NCBI GenBank assembly: GCA_030743445.1
Contig: JASLSL010000185.1
Location: 1-13,899 of the forward strand
Reading direction: 5' to 3'
DNA from: Alphaproteobacteria bacterium
GTDB taxonomy: Bacteria; Pseudomonadota; Alphaproteobacteria; UBA8366
Length of the DNA stretch: 13,899 nt
The translations under genes and the position numbers were made by a program. Shown one piece after another: positions 1-6,858 of this stretch. The notes under the pieces are model-generated. The model ran no database searches and had not been told where the DNA came from. It saw only the letters and a program-made list of their open reading frames with translations. How positions within the stretch are numbered: position 1 is the first letter of the stretch; each line of letters begins with the position of its first letter.

Positions 1-21
1 GTCTCTTATTATATCGCCGTG

Positions 22-66
22 TCGTGTGGGGCATGACCGCCACTAAATAACCGGCGCCGCACACGA
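22..66. repeat. Imperfect inverted repeat upstream of the ABC cluster
   Basis: Arms TCGTGTGGGGC (22-32) and GCCGCACACGA (56-66) are reverse complements with one mismatch in 11, around a 23-base spacer. The repeat ends just before the ribosome binding site of the first gene. It could be a leader hairpin, an operator or the end of an upstream transcript. There is no T-run after it, so a classical terminator is unlikely. The true promoter probably lies in the AT-richer first bases or outside the window. Confidence 0.35.
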
Positions 67-72
67 AACGCT

Positions 73-77
73 GGAGG
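73..77 (+). promoter_or_regulatory. Strong ribosome binding site of the ABC ATPase gene
   Basis: GGAGG at 73-77 lies four bases upstream of the ATG at 82 (within GGAGGAAAC-ATG). It is one of the clearest Shine-Dalgarno sequences in the window and fixes the start of the first gene. Confidence 0.75.
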
Positions 78-81
78 AAAC

Positions 82-999
82 ATGATCGAAATCGATCATC
101 TGTCGAAGCGCTTCGGGCCGATCGTCGCCGTCGACGATATCTCGTTCTCGGTCGCAAAGGGCGAAGTGCTCGGCTTCCTCGGCCCCAACGGCGCCGGCAA
201 GTCGACGACGATGAAGATGATCACCGGATTTCTCGGTCCCACGTCCGGCACCGCCCGGGTCGCCGGCTTCGACGTCCGCGACGATCCGATCGAGGTCAAG
301 CGCCGCACCGGCTACCTGCCGGAGGGCGCGCCGATGTGGCCCGACATGACCCCGGCCTCGCTGTTGCGCTTCGTCGCCGACATCCGCGGCTTTGCGAGCG
401 CTGAAGGCGAGAACCGCATCGCCGACGCAATCGCCAAGACCGAACTCGGCCAAGTGCTGCAGCAGCCGATCGACACGCTCTCCAAGGGCTTCAAGCGCCG
501 CGTCGGCCTGGCGCAGGCGCTGTTGCACGACCCGGAGGTGCTGATCCTCGACGAGCCGACCGATGGGCTCGACCCCAACCAGAAACACCAGGTGCGCGAG
601 CTGATCCGCACCATGGCGGGCGACAAGGCGATCGTCATCTCGACCCATATCCTGGAAGAGGTCGAGGCGGTGTGCAGCCGGGCAATCATCATCGACCGGG
701 GCCGGATCGTCGCCGACACCACGCCGGACGGCCTGATGGCGCAATCGGACCGCCACAACGGCATCTCGCTCCAGGTCGCCGACGAAGCGGCCGCGCGCTC
801 CGCGATCGAACCGGTGGCCGGTGTCGCCGGCATCGACGGGGACGGCCCGGGGCGGCTATTCGTGCGCGCCGCGGGCGGTGCGGCGATCGCCGCCGCGGTG
901 GGTGCTGCGCTGCGCGACAAGGGCGTTGTCGTCGACGAAATCCATGTCGAGCGCGGTCGCCTCGACGACGTATTCCGAAACATCACCACCGCCGGCTGA
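82..999 (+). CDS. ABC transporter ATP-binding protein, GldA/NatA type
   Basis: This is the cytoplasmic ATPase of an ABC-2 type exporter, 305 aa. The nucleotide-binding domain fills about residues 2-220. Visible motifs are Walker A GPNGAGKST (34-42), a Q-loop position with Glu in YLPEG (78-82), an LSKGF signature (133-137) in place of LSGGQ, Walker B plus D-loop LILDEPTDGLDPNQ (154-167), and H-loop His189. The LPE and LSKGF variants are typical of the GldA branch. The C-terminal 80 or so residues resemble the small regulatory tail of such ATPases. The start at 82 has a strong GGAGG. The permease follows after 14 bases and the auxiliary protein after that, so the three probably form one complex. 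The substrate cannot be read from sequence; gliding motility is not implied, because homologous sets occur in many non-gliding proteobacteria. Confidence 0.93.
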   Translation: MIEIDHLSKRFGPIVAVDDISFSVAKGEVLGFLGPNGAGKSTTMKMITGFLGPTSGTARVAGFDVRDDPIEVKRRTGYLPEGAPMWPDMTPASLLRFVADIRGFASAEGENRIADAIAKTELGQVLQQPIDTLSKGFKRRVGLAQALLHDPEVLILDEPTDGLDPNQKHQVRELIRTMAGDKAIVISTHILEEVEAVCSRAIIIDRGRIVADTTPDGLMAQSDRHNGISLQVADEAAARSAIEPVAGVAGIDGDGPGRLFVRAAGGAAIAAAVGAALRDKGVVVDEIHVERGRLDDVFRNITTAG

Positions 1000-1013
1000 G
1001 GACGGATCGCGCC

Positions 1014-1748
1014 ATGCACAACACACTGATCGTATTCCGACGCGAGATGGTCGATTACTTCGCGACCCCGCTCGCCTATGTTTTCATCGTCATCTTCCTG
1101 GCGCTGTCGGGCGCCCTGACCTTTTTTTCGGGCGGTTTCTTCGAGCGCGACCTGGCGGCCCTCGGCGCGTTCTTCAACTTCCACCCGTGGCTCTACCTGG
1201 TGCTGATCCCGGCGATCTCGATGCGGCTCTGGGCCGAGGAGCGCCGCAGCGGGACGATCGAGCTTCTGATGACCCTGCCGGTGACGCTGGGCGCCGTGGT
1301 GGTCGGCAAGTTCCTCGCCGCCTGGTGCTTCGCCGCGATCGCGCTGGCGCTGACCTTCCCGATCTGGATCACGGTCAACTACCTCGGCGATCCGGACAAC
1401 GGGGTGATCATGGCGGCCTATCTCGGCAGCCTGTTCATGGCCGGCGGGTTCCTGGCGATCGGCGCCTTCGTCTCGGCGCTGACCAAGAACCAGGTCATCG
1501 CCTTCGTCGTCGCCGCGGCACTGTGCTTCGTCTTCATCGCGATGGGGACCTCGGTGGTCCAGGGCATGATCACCGAATGGGCGCCGGTCGCGATCGTCGA
1601 GTTCGTGCGCTCGCTGAGCTTCACCAATCACTTCACGGCGATCGCGCGCGGCATGCTGGATCTGCGCGACGTGGTGTTCTTCGGCTCGGTGATCGCGCTG
1701 TTCCTGTTCCTCAACGCGCTCGTCATCGAGCGGAAGAAGGGGGAGTAA
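1014..1748 (+). CDS. ABC-2 type permease, GldF-like
   Basis: This is the membrane subunit of the same exporter, 244 aa. I count about six hydrophobic segments, near residues 17-40, 55-72, 91-118, 130-150, 157-178 and 215-236, as expected for an ABC-2 permease. The stretch WAEERRSGTIELLMTLPV between the second and third helices is characteristic of GldF-type permeases and is probably the coupling region facing the ATPase. I chose the ATG at 1014 because translation from it begins MHNTLIVFRREM, the usual cytoplasmic N-terminus of this family. An upstream extension in this frame would run back through the ATPase gene. GAGGACGG near 998-1005 may serve as ribosome binding site. The next gene begins four bases after this stop. 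Confidence 0.92.
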   Translation: MHNTLIVFRREMVDYFATPLAYVFIVIFLALSGALTFFSGGFFERDLAALGAFFNFHPWLYLVLIPAISMRLWAEERRSGTIELLMTLPVTLGAVVVGKFLAAWCFAAIALALTFPIWITVNYLGDPDNGVIMAAYLGSLFMAGGFLAIGAFVSALTKNQVIAFVVAAALCFVFIAMGTSVVQGMITEWAPVAIVEFVRSLSFTNHFTAIARGMLDLRDVVFFGSVIALFLFLNALVIERKKGE

Positions 1749-1752
1749 GGCG

Positions 1753-3867
1753 ATGCTCGGTAGGGCGGTCAGAGCGAAAGGCGGCATCATGGCGTCGGTC
1801 TTGGTCGCCGTGCTCGCCTTCGTCGTCGTCAACGCGGCGACCTCGTTCTTTACCGGGGCGCGCATCGACCTGACCGAGGACAAGCAGTTCACGCTGTCCC
1901 AGGGCACCCGCAACACGCTGAGGAACCTCGCGCAGCCGATCACCCTCGACCTCTATTACACCCACCGGCTCGGCGACAACGCGGCGGCCTACGGCAACTA
2001 CGCGGTCCGCGTGCGCTCGATGCTGAAGGAATTCGCCAACGTCGGCGGCGGCAAGGTCAAATTCGTCGAACACGATCCGGAGCCGTTCTCCGCGGTCGAG
2101 GACCATGCGGTCGAAGCCGGCCTGCAGGGCGTGCCCTTGGACGAGTCCGGCGAGAAGGTTTATTTCGGCCTGGTCGGCGGCGTCGCCGAGCCGGCCAAGA
2201 CGACACGCGTGATCCCGTTCTTCCAGCTCGAACGCGACGTGTTCATGGAATACGACCTGACCCGGCTGATCGTCGACCTCGCCAATCCCAAAAAGAAGGT
2301 CGTCGGCGTGTGGACCGGCCTGCCGCTGTTCGGCGATTTCCGCGCCCAGATGCAGGGCCGGCCGACGACGCCCTGGGCGATCATCGAGCAATTGAAGCAG
2401 CAGTTCGAGGTCAAGCAGATCTTCGTCGCCGCGGACCTCGACGAAGGGATCGACGCGCTGTTCCTGGCCCATCCCGCCGGCCTCGACGCCAAGGACCAGT
2501 ACGCCATCGACCAGTACCTGATGCGCGGCGGCCGGGCGCTGATCTTCCTCGATCCGCACAACGAGGCCTCGGCGGCGATGCGCTACGGCGCGATGCCGAT
2601 GCCGGCGACCTCGGAGCTCAAATACCTGACCGACGCCTGGGGCGTCGAGATCGACAAGACCAAGCTCGCCGGCGACATCAAGCTCGCGCGCATGGTCAAC
2701 GCCGGCGGGCCGAACCAGCTGATCCCGGCGCCCTATGTCACCTGGCTCGCGCTCAAGAAGGCCAATATCTCGCGAACCGACCTGGTGACCGGCGACATCA
2801 GCCTGATCAACATGGCGAGCGCCGGCATCATCCGGGTCAAGCCGGACGCCGCGGCCAAGGTCGAGCCGCTGATCATGACCACCGACCAGACCCAGGAGGT
2901 CGACCCCAAGCACGTCGCCAAGAACCCGCCCGACATCAAGGGGTTGGTCGAGCGCTTCAAGCCCTCGGGCGAGGTCATGGTGCTGGCGGCGCGGCTCAGC
3001 GGTATCACCAAGTCGGCCTTCCCCGACGGCCCGCCGAAGGAAAAGGAGCCGGAAGCGACCAAGCCGGAAGACAAGAAGGCTGGAGACGAGAAAGCCCCGG
3101 AAACGAAGCCGGAGGGCGAAAAGCCGGCCGCGACTGCGGGCGACGAGAAAAAGGCCGAGGTCAAGCCCGAAGCGAAGGGCGAAGAGAAGGTCGAAGAGAA
3201 GGTCCCCGAAAAAGCGGAAGAGAAGAGGCCGCCCCATCTCGCCGAAGCCAAGGAGCCGGTCAACATCGTCCTGGTTGCCGACACCGACATGCTGGCGGAT
3301 GCGTTCTGGGTCAGCATCCGCGAATTCTTCGGCACGCGGATCCCGGTGCCGGTTTCCCACAACGGCGATCTGGTGCTGAACGCGCTCGACAACCTGGCGG
3401 GTTCGTCCGACCTGATCGGCCTGCGCAGCCGCGGCTCGACCCGGCGCCCGTTCACCAAGGTCACCGAACTGCAGTTCGCCGCCGCCCAGAAGTTCAAGGC
3501 GGAGGAGCAGCGCCTGCTGAAGCGGATGGACGAGACCGAGAAAAAGATCGCCCAATTGCAGCAGGCCAAGGCCGGTGGCGCGCCCGGTCAACCAGGGGCC
3601 CAGGCCGGCGCCCCGGCCGCGCCCAAGGCCGGCGCCGAGACCCTGACCGAAGATCAGAAGCGCGAGATCGAGAAGTTCACCGACGAGCTGCTCGCGACCC
3701 GCAAGGCGTTGCGCAACGTGCAGCTCGCGCTGCGCCAGGACATCGACGCGCTGAGGAACTGGCTGACCTTCGCCAATATCGGGCTGATCCCGATCGCGGT
3801 GGCGCTGCTGGCGATCGTCCTCAGCCTGGTCCGCGCCGGCCGGCGCAAGCGCGCGGTCCAGGGCTAG
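1753..3867 (+). CDS. GldG-family ABC auxiliary protein with Lys/Glu/Pro-rich insert
   Basis: This 704-aa membrane-anchored protein resembles the auxiliary component of GldA/GldF exporters (GldG, ABC_transp_aux type). One helix lies near residues 12-32 and another near 673-693, followed by a basic tail, so most of the protein should be periplasmic. After the first helix comes the family-typical stretch IDLTEDKQFTLSQGT. The body contains repeated Rossmann-like beta strands. Residues about 427-494 are a low-complexity run of Lys, Glu, Pro and Ala. Near 575-606 and 632-668 are heptad-like coiled-coil stretches, separated by an Ala/Gly/Pro linker. The start at 1753 has GGAG at 1742-1745; Met13 (1789) is an alternative. 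The gene ends 12 bases before the convergent signal peptidase gene, so any terminator must overlap coding sequence. The family's biochemical role is unknown. Confidence 0.9.
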   Translation: MLGRAVRAKGGIMASVLVAVLAFVVVNAATSFFTGARIDLTEDKQFTLSQGTRNTLRNLAQPITLDLYYTHRLGDNAAAYGNYAVRVRSMLKEFANVGGGKVKFVEHDPEPFSAVEDHAVEAGLQGVPLDESGEKVYFGLVGGVAEPAKTTRVIPFFQLERDVFMEYDLTRLIVDLANPKKKVVGVWTGLPLFGDFRAQMQGRPTTPWAIIEQLKQQFEVKQIFVAADLDEGIDALFLAHPAGLDAKDQYAIDQYLMRGGRALIFLDPHNEASAAMRYGAMPMPATSELKYLTDAWGVEIDKTKLAGDIKLARMVNAGGPNQLIPAPYVTWLALKKANISRTDLVTGDISLINMASAGIIRVKPDAAAKVEPLIMTTDQTQEVDPKHVAKNPPDIKGLVERFKPSGEVMVLAARLSGITKSAFPDGPPKEKEPEATKPEDKKAGDEKAPETKPEGEKPAATAGDEKKAEVKPEAKGEEKVEEKVPEKAEEKRPPHLAEAKEPVNIVLVADTDMLADAFWVSIREFFGTRIPVPVSHNGDLVLNALDNLAGSSDLIGLRSRGSTRRPFTKVTELQFAAAQKFKAEEQRLLKRMDETEKKIAQLQQAKAGGAPGQPGAQAGAPAAPKAGAETLTEDQKREIEKFTDELLATRKALRNVQLALRQDIDALRNWLTFANIGLIPIAVALLAIVLSLVRAGRRKRAVQG

Positions 3868-3879
3868 GCTAAACCGCGT

Positions 3880-4872
3880 TCACCGTTCGGCTTGCCGGTC
3901 GAAGTCGGTTACAAATTCGAACTTTCTTTCGACACTGTTCCAAAAAATCACCTCGAGCCTGCCGATTAGATTTTCCGCCGGAACGAATCCGATCTGATTC
4001 ATGACGCGACTGTCCGCTGCGTTGTCCCGATTGTCGGCGAGCACGAAGTAATGACCTTTGGGCACCAGGAATTCCGCCGTGTTGTCGAGCATACCCAGCC
4101 CCCCGGGTTCCTCGATCACTCGGTAGTGGCGATCGCTTGGCAAAGTTTCGACGTACTGCGCGGCGCCGACCTTCAAGCTGGGAGACAAGTAATCCTCGAT
4201 GCGGCGGCGCCCTACCGGCTGATCATTGATATGGAGCACGCCGAAGACCATCCGGATGCGGTCGCCCGGCAGACCGACGATGCGCTTGATATAATCCGTG
4301 CGATTGTCGCTCGGCAGTTTGAACACGGCGATGTCGCCGCGCGCGGGTTCGGTGCCGAAAATGCGGCCGTCGAACGGGCCCAGACTGAGCGGAAAGGAAT
4401 GTTTCGAATAGCCGTAAGAATACTTGGAAACGAGCACGTGGTCGCCCACCCGAAGCGTCGGTAGCATCGAAGCCGAAGGTATATTGTAAGGCTCGAAGGC
4501 GGCCGTTCGGATGACTAATGCGGCGAGTCCGCCCAGGATTGGAGCGGCGATGATTAGCGCAACGATACTATACCAGCGGGCAAACCAAACGCGCGGTCGT
4601 TCGCCGCGGACGCGCTTGGCGACGATGAAGCAATGTGCGGTGCCGAAGATTCGCACAAATAACAATGCGTAATTTTGGATCAGTACCGGCTCGCCGGCCA
4701 AAATTTCGAAATGAGCCGCGATGTAAGGGACCGCGAACGCCAACGCCTCGACGCCGAGATAGGCCAGTCCCTTCCGCCCCTTGCCGAGATAAAACATTCC
4801 TAACATCGGGCTCAAAAGCAGGGACACTACAATTGTCGCCCACGGCCTTCTTTCGACAAACGCGGTTATCAT
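3880..4872 (-). CDS. Atypical signal peptidase I with extra N-terminal membrane domain
   Basis: This is an S26 leader peptidase of 330 aa, which would cleave signal peptides on the outer face of the inner membrane. The catalytic Ser is in PSASMLPTL (Ser135) and the general-base Lys is in DYIKRIVGLPGD (Lys196), so the dyad is intact. Box E reads ADNRDNAADSR (279-289) instead of the common GDNRDNSxDSR. In front of the protease domain are about four hydrophobic segments (near 3-30, 35-55, 63-86, 100-126). The first contains SPMLGMFYLGKGRKG, resembling the small membrane module seen fused to some S26 peptidases. I prefer ATG 4872, which has GAGGAA six bases upstream, over an upstream TTG at 4929. 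The gene stands alone, without the rnc/era/acpS neighbours usual for housekeeping lepB in alphaproteobacteria, and is AT-richer than its surroundings. It is probably an accessory, perhaps acquired, paralogue. Confidence 0.88.
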   Translation of the reverse strand: MITAFVERRPWATIVVSLLLSPMLGMFYLGKGRKGLAYLGVEALAFAVPYIAAHFEILAGEPVLIQNYALLFVRIFGTAHCFIVAKRVRGERPRVWFARWYSIVALIIAAPILGGLAALVIRTAAFEPYNIPSASMLPTLRVGDHVLVSKYSYGYSKHSFPLSLGPFDGRIFGTEPARGDIAVFKLPSDNRTDYIKRIVGLPGDRIRMVFGVLHINDQPVGRRRIEDYLSPSLKVGAAQYVETLPSDRHYRVIEEPGGLGMLDNTAEFLVPKGHYFVLADNRDNAADSRVMNQIGFVPAENLIGRLEVIFWNSVERKFEFVTDFDRQAER

Positions 4873-4878
4873 TTTCGG

Positions 4879-4884
4879 TTCCTC
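4879..4884 (-). promoter_or_regulatory. Ribosome binding site deciding the signal peptidase start
   Basis: On the minus strand GAGGAA lies at 4884-4879, six bases before the ATG at 4872. The longer reading would start at a TTG at 4929, for which I see no comparable site, so the shorter protein is favoured. Confidence 0.6.
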
Positions 4885-5032
4885 GAGGAAACGGTGAATC
4901 GTTTTTAAAAGCGCACCGCCGAATATCAATCCTGATTTGGCCTATGCGTTGAACTCGCTATTCTTTCTAAACCAAAGAGAGAATTTACTCTGAGGTCGTT
5001 CTTGTTAATGAGTCCTTATGCCGATGTCCAAT

Positions 5033-5060
5033 TTGAAAACTTGGTGCTGCAGAAGTTAAT
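5033..5060 (+). promoter_or_regulatory. Candidate promoter of the SPFH gene
   Basis: TTGAAA (5033-5038) and GTTAAT (5055-5060), spaced by 16 bases, resemble a sigma-70 type -35/-10 pair (5 of 6 and 4 of 6 matches to E. coli consensus). They lie in the AT-rich gap between the divergent signal peptidase and SPFH genes, about 45 bases before the SPFH start. In AT-rich DNA such matches arise easily by chance. Confidence 0.3.
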
Positions 5061-5105
5061 CTTCGCCGACTGGAATTAGAGGCCGATAGGTTCGGCGGTT
5101 GGCCA

Positions 5106-5645
5106 ATGCTGGGAGCCTTCGTAAATCGCTTGATCTACGCCCTCGGCGTCATCTTCGCTGCGATCCTGGTGCTCGGCGCGCTCGCCGGGTTGACCGGCGC
5201 CTTCTACAAGGTGCGCTCGCACCAACAGGCCGTGGTCTACCAGTTCGGCGCGCCCCAGGCGCTGGTGACGCCGGGCGTCCGGTTGAGGATTCCCTTCATC
5301 CAGGACATCCGGTATTGCGACATGCGGGAGCACAATCTGTACCTGCCGAACATCGAGGCGCGGATGGCCGGCGAGGCCAAGATCCGGATCGATGCGACGG
5401 TGCAGTTCGAGGTCGCGGACTGTCTCGAATTCGTGCGGATCAACGCGTCAGAGGATAGCTTCCGCGAGGATTTCCAGACCTCGCTGATCGCCACCGTGCG
5501 CAAGATCACGCCGAAATACACCCTCGACGACTTGTCCCGGAACCAAGACAAGTTCTTCAAGCAAGTCCAGGCGCAACTGGCGCCGATCGCCGGGAAGTCG
5601 GCGGCCAAGCTGCTCGGCGTGAGCCTCTACTTCACCAAGCGGTAA
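5106..5645 (+). CDS. Minimal SPFH/band-7 (HflC/stomatin-like) membrane protein
   Basis: This 179-aa protein has one N-terminal helix (about residues 9-31) followed at once by an SPFH/band-7 core. Recognisable pieces are the entry strand KVRSHQQAVVYQFG, the PGVRLRIPFIQDI turn, and LGVSLYFTKR at the very end, which aligns with the last strand of the HflC SPFH domain. Family members usually run on for 80-150 residues of Ala/Glu-rich coiled coil used for oligomerisation; here that part is absent. No HflK-like partner lies beside it. The ATG at 5106 is the first methionine after an in-frame stop at 5034, and its ribosome binding site is weak. Family members scaffold membrane proteases or organise lipid domains. 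Whether this is a natural short form or the remnant of a truncated gene cannot be settled here. Confidence 0.75.
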   Translation: MLGAFVNRLIYALGVIFAAILVLGALAGLTGAFYKVRSHQQAVVYQFGAPQALVTPGVRLRIPFIQDIRYCDMREHNLYLPNIEARMAGEAKIRIDATVQFEVADCLEFVRINASEDSFREDFQTSLIATVRKITPKYTLDDLSRNQDKFFKQVQAQLAPIAGKSAAKLLGVSLYFTKR

Positions 5646-5695
5646 AATTGTCCGCCCATCGAGGTGTATTTACCAATCCTGCGATTCACCCATAT

Positions 5696-5831
5696 TTCGT
5701 CATCCCGGGCGAAGCGAAGCGGAGACCCGGGACCCATTCCGTCAATCTCGCGAGCTGGGCGGCCGGGCCGTTAGTATTCAGGATTGGGTCCCGGATCGGC
5801 CCCGCATTGCGGGCCCGTCCGGGATGACGAA
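5696..5831. repeat. Dispersed palindromic repeat (REP/MITE-like), type A
   Basis: The element has perfect 13-base outer inverted repeats, TTCGTCATCCCGG (5696-5708) and CCGGGATGACGAA (5819-5831). A second nested pair is CCGGGACCCA (5727-5736) and TGGGTCCCGG (5785-5794). Each half can also fold by itself: CCCGGG at 5704-5709 with CCCGGG at 5726-5731, and CCCGCA (5801-5806) with TGCGGG (5808-5813). GTCATCCCGGG...GGAGACCCGGGACCCA is, from memory, a common non-coding repeat in alphaproteobacterial genomes. It occupies most of the 242-base gap between the SPFH and cobalamin-binding genes; apart from a weak ribosome binding site at 5876-5879 I see nothing else in that gap. It has no coding capacity. 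Confidence 0.8.
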
Positions 5832-5887
5832 GGGGGAAATTCCGTTACGCTTGAGGCGGCACTCTGAGAAGGCGTAAGGTTCCAGTC

Positions 5888-6802
5888 ATGGCCCGGATCG
5901 CCACCATGCTCGCCAGCGGCACCGAGATCGTCGCCGCCCTCGGCATCGCCGACAATCTCGTCGCGGTCAGCCACGAATGCGATTACCCGCCCGAGGTCGT
6001 GGGCCTGCCGGTCTGCACCGAGTCCAAGATCGATACCGATGGCAGCTCGGCCGAGATCGACCGGCGGGTCAAGCAGGTGGTCGAGCAGAGTCTTTCGGTC
6101 TACCGGGTCGACGGCGACCGGCTGCGCGAGCTCAAGCCCGAGATCATCGTGACCCAGACCCAGTGCGAGGTCTGCGCCGTCAGCGAACAGGACGTCGTGG
6201 ACGCGGTCGCCGACTGGCTCGACCATAAGCCGGAGATCGTCTCGTTGCAGCCGGACGACCTGACGGGCATCTGGCGCGATATCGAGCGCGTCGCGGCCGC
6301 CGCCGGCGTGCCCGAGCGCGGCGAGGCGCTGGTCCTGGGACTGCGCGCCCGGATGCTGGCGATCGCCGACGACGCGGCGGCGCTCGAGGTCCGGCCCAGG
6401 GTCGCCGCGATCGAGTGGATCGACCCGCTGATGGCGGCCGGCAACTGGATGCCGGAGCTGATCGGGATGGCCGCCGGGATCAATCTCTTTGGCGAGAAGG
6501 GCAAGCACTCGCCCTGGATGCGATGGGAGGATCTTGCCGTCGCCGACCCGGATGCGATCGTCGTCCTGCCCTGCGGCTTCGACATCGAGCGCACCAGGGC
6601 CGAGATGCCGGCGCTGACCGACCGGCCGGGCTGGGCCGACCTCGAGGCGGTCAAAGCCGGCCGAGTCTTCCTCACCGACGGCAACCAGTACTTCAACCGG
6701 CCGGGGCCCAGGATCGCGGAATCATTGGAAATTCTGGCCGAAATCCTGCACCCGGAGAGCTTCGACTTCGGGCACGAGGGAGCCGGCTGGGACCGCTTGT
6801 AG
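5888..6802 (+). CDS. Cobalamin-binding protein, BtuF-like, without signal peptide
   Basis: This 304-aa protein belongs to the helical-backbone metal/cofactor-binding fold (Peripla_BP_2, COG0614). The opening RIATMLASGTEIVAALG and the following SHECDYP (28-34) are typical of proteins annotated as cobalamin-binding. A second conserved spot is TQTQCEVCAV (89-98), with Cys93 and Cys96. The second lobe contains WIDPLMAAGNWMPELI, and PWMRWEDLAVADPDAIVV continues into the C-terminal lobe. There is no signal peptide, and none can be gained upstream because an in-frame TGA lies at 5852-5854 with no start codon between. The product should therefore be cytosolic, unlike E. coli BtuF. AAGG at 5876-5879 is the likely ribosome binding site. 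No BtuC/BtuD genes and no cobalamin riboswitch are visible nearby. Function beyond corrinoid binding is inference. Confidence 0.82.
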   Translation: MARIATMLASGTEIVAALGIADNLVAVSHECDYPPEVVGLPVCTESKIDTDGSSAEIDRRVKQVVEQSLSVYRVDGDRLRELKPEIIVTQTQCEVCAVSEQDVVDAVADWLDHKPEIVSLQPDDLTGIWRDIERVAAAAGVPERGEALVLGLRARMLAIADDAAALEVRPRVAAIEWIDPLMAAGNWMPELIGMAAGINLFGEKGKHSPWMRWEDLAVADPDAIVVLPCGFDIERTRAEMPALTDRPGWADLEAVKAGRVFLTDGNQYFNRPGPRIAESLEILAEILHPESFDFGHEGAGWDRL

Positions 6803-6846
6803 CGGCCGCGCCGAAAAAGTACTCTCCCGCGCAACGCTGACCAACA

Positions 6847-6858
6847 GGCACCGGTGCC
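6847..6858. repeat. Perfect 12-base palindrome abutting the mscS start codon
   Basis: GGCACCGGTGCC at 6847-6858 is its own reverse complement and ends on the base before the ATG at 6859. In the mRNA it could pair with itself and mask the start region, or it could be a protein-binding site. High GC makes such palindromes moderately frequent, so its significance is uncertain. Confidence 0.4.

Noticed and set aside
1..50. Possible C-terminal end of an upstream gene (frame ending TAA at 48-50)
   Set aside because: All three plus-strand frames are open for 36-50 bases here, the region is AT-rich and codon third positions show no GC bias, so it is not distinguishable from intergenic DNA.
312..1943. 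Long minus-strand ORF (543 codons) across the ABC genes, and similar long ORFs at 1723-3591 and 6100-9075
   Set aside because: They are antisense shadows of clear genes in high-GC DNA; their products are Arg/Asp/His/Gly-rich with no recognisable domain.
4051..4464. 137-codon plus-strand ORF opposite the signal peptidase
   Set aside because: It lies wholly antisense to the catalytic domain, which carries unmistakable S26 motifs.
5641..5674. GGTAAA...TTTACC inverted repeat as a terminator of the SPFH gene
   Set aside because: Only six AT-rich pairs around 22 bases, no T-run; too weak to call.
5646..5887. Cobalamin riboswitch in front of the BtuF-like gene
   Set aside because: No B12-box-like GCCACTG stretch was found; the gap is almost entirely the palindromic repeat.
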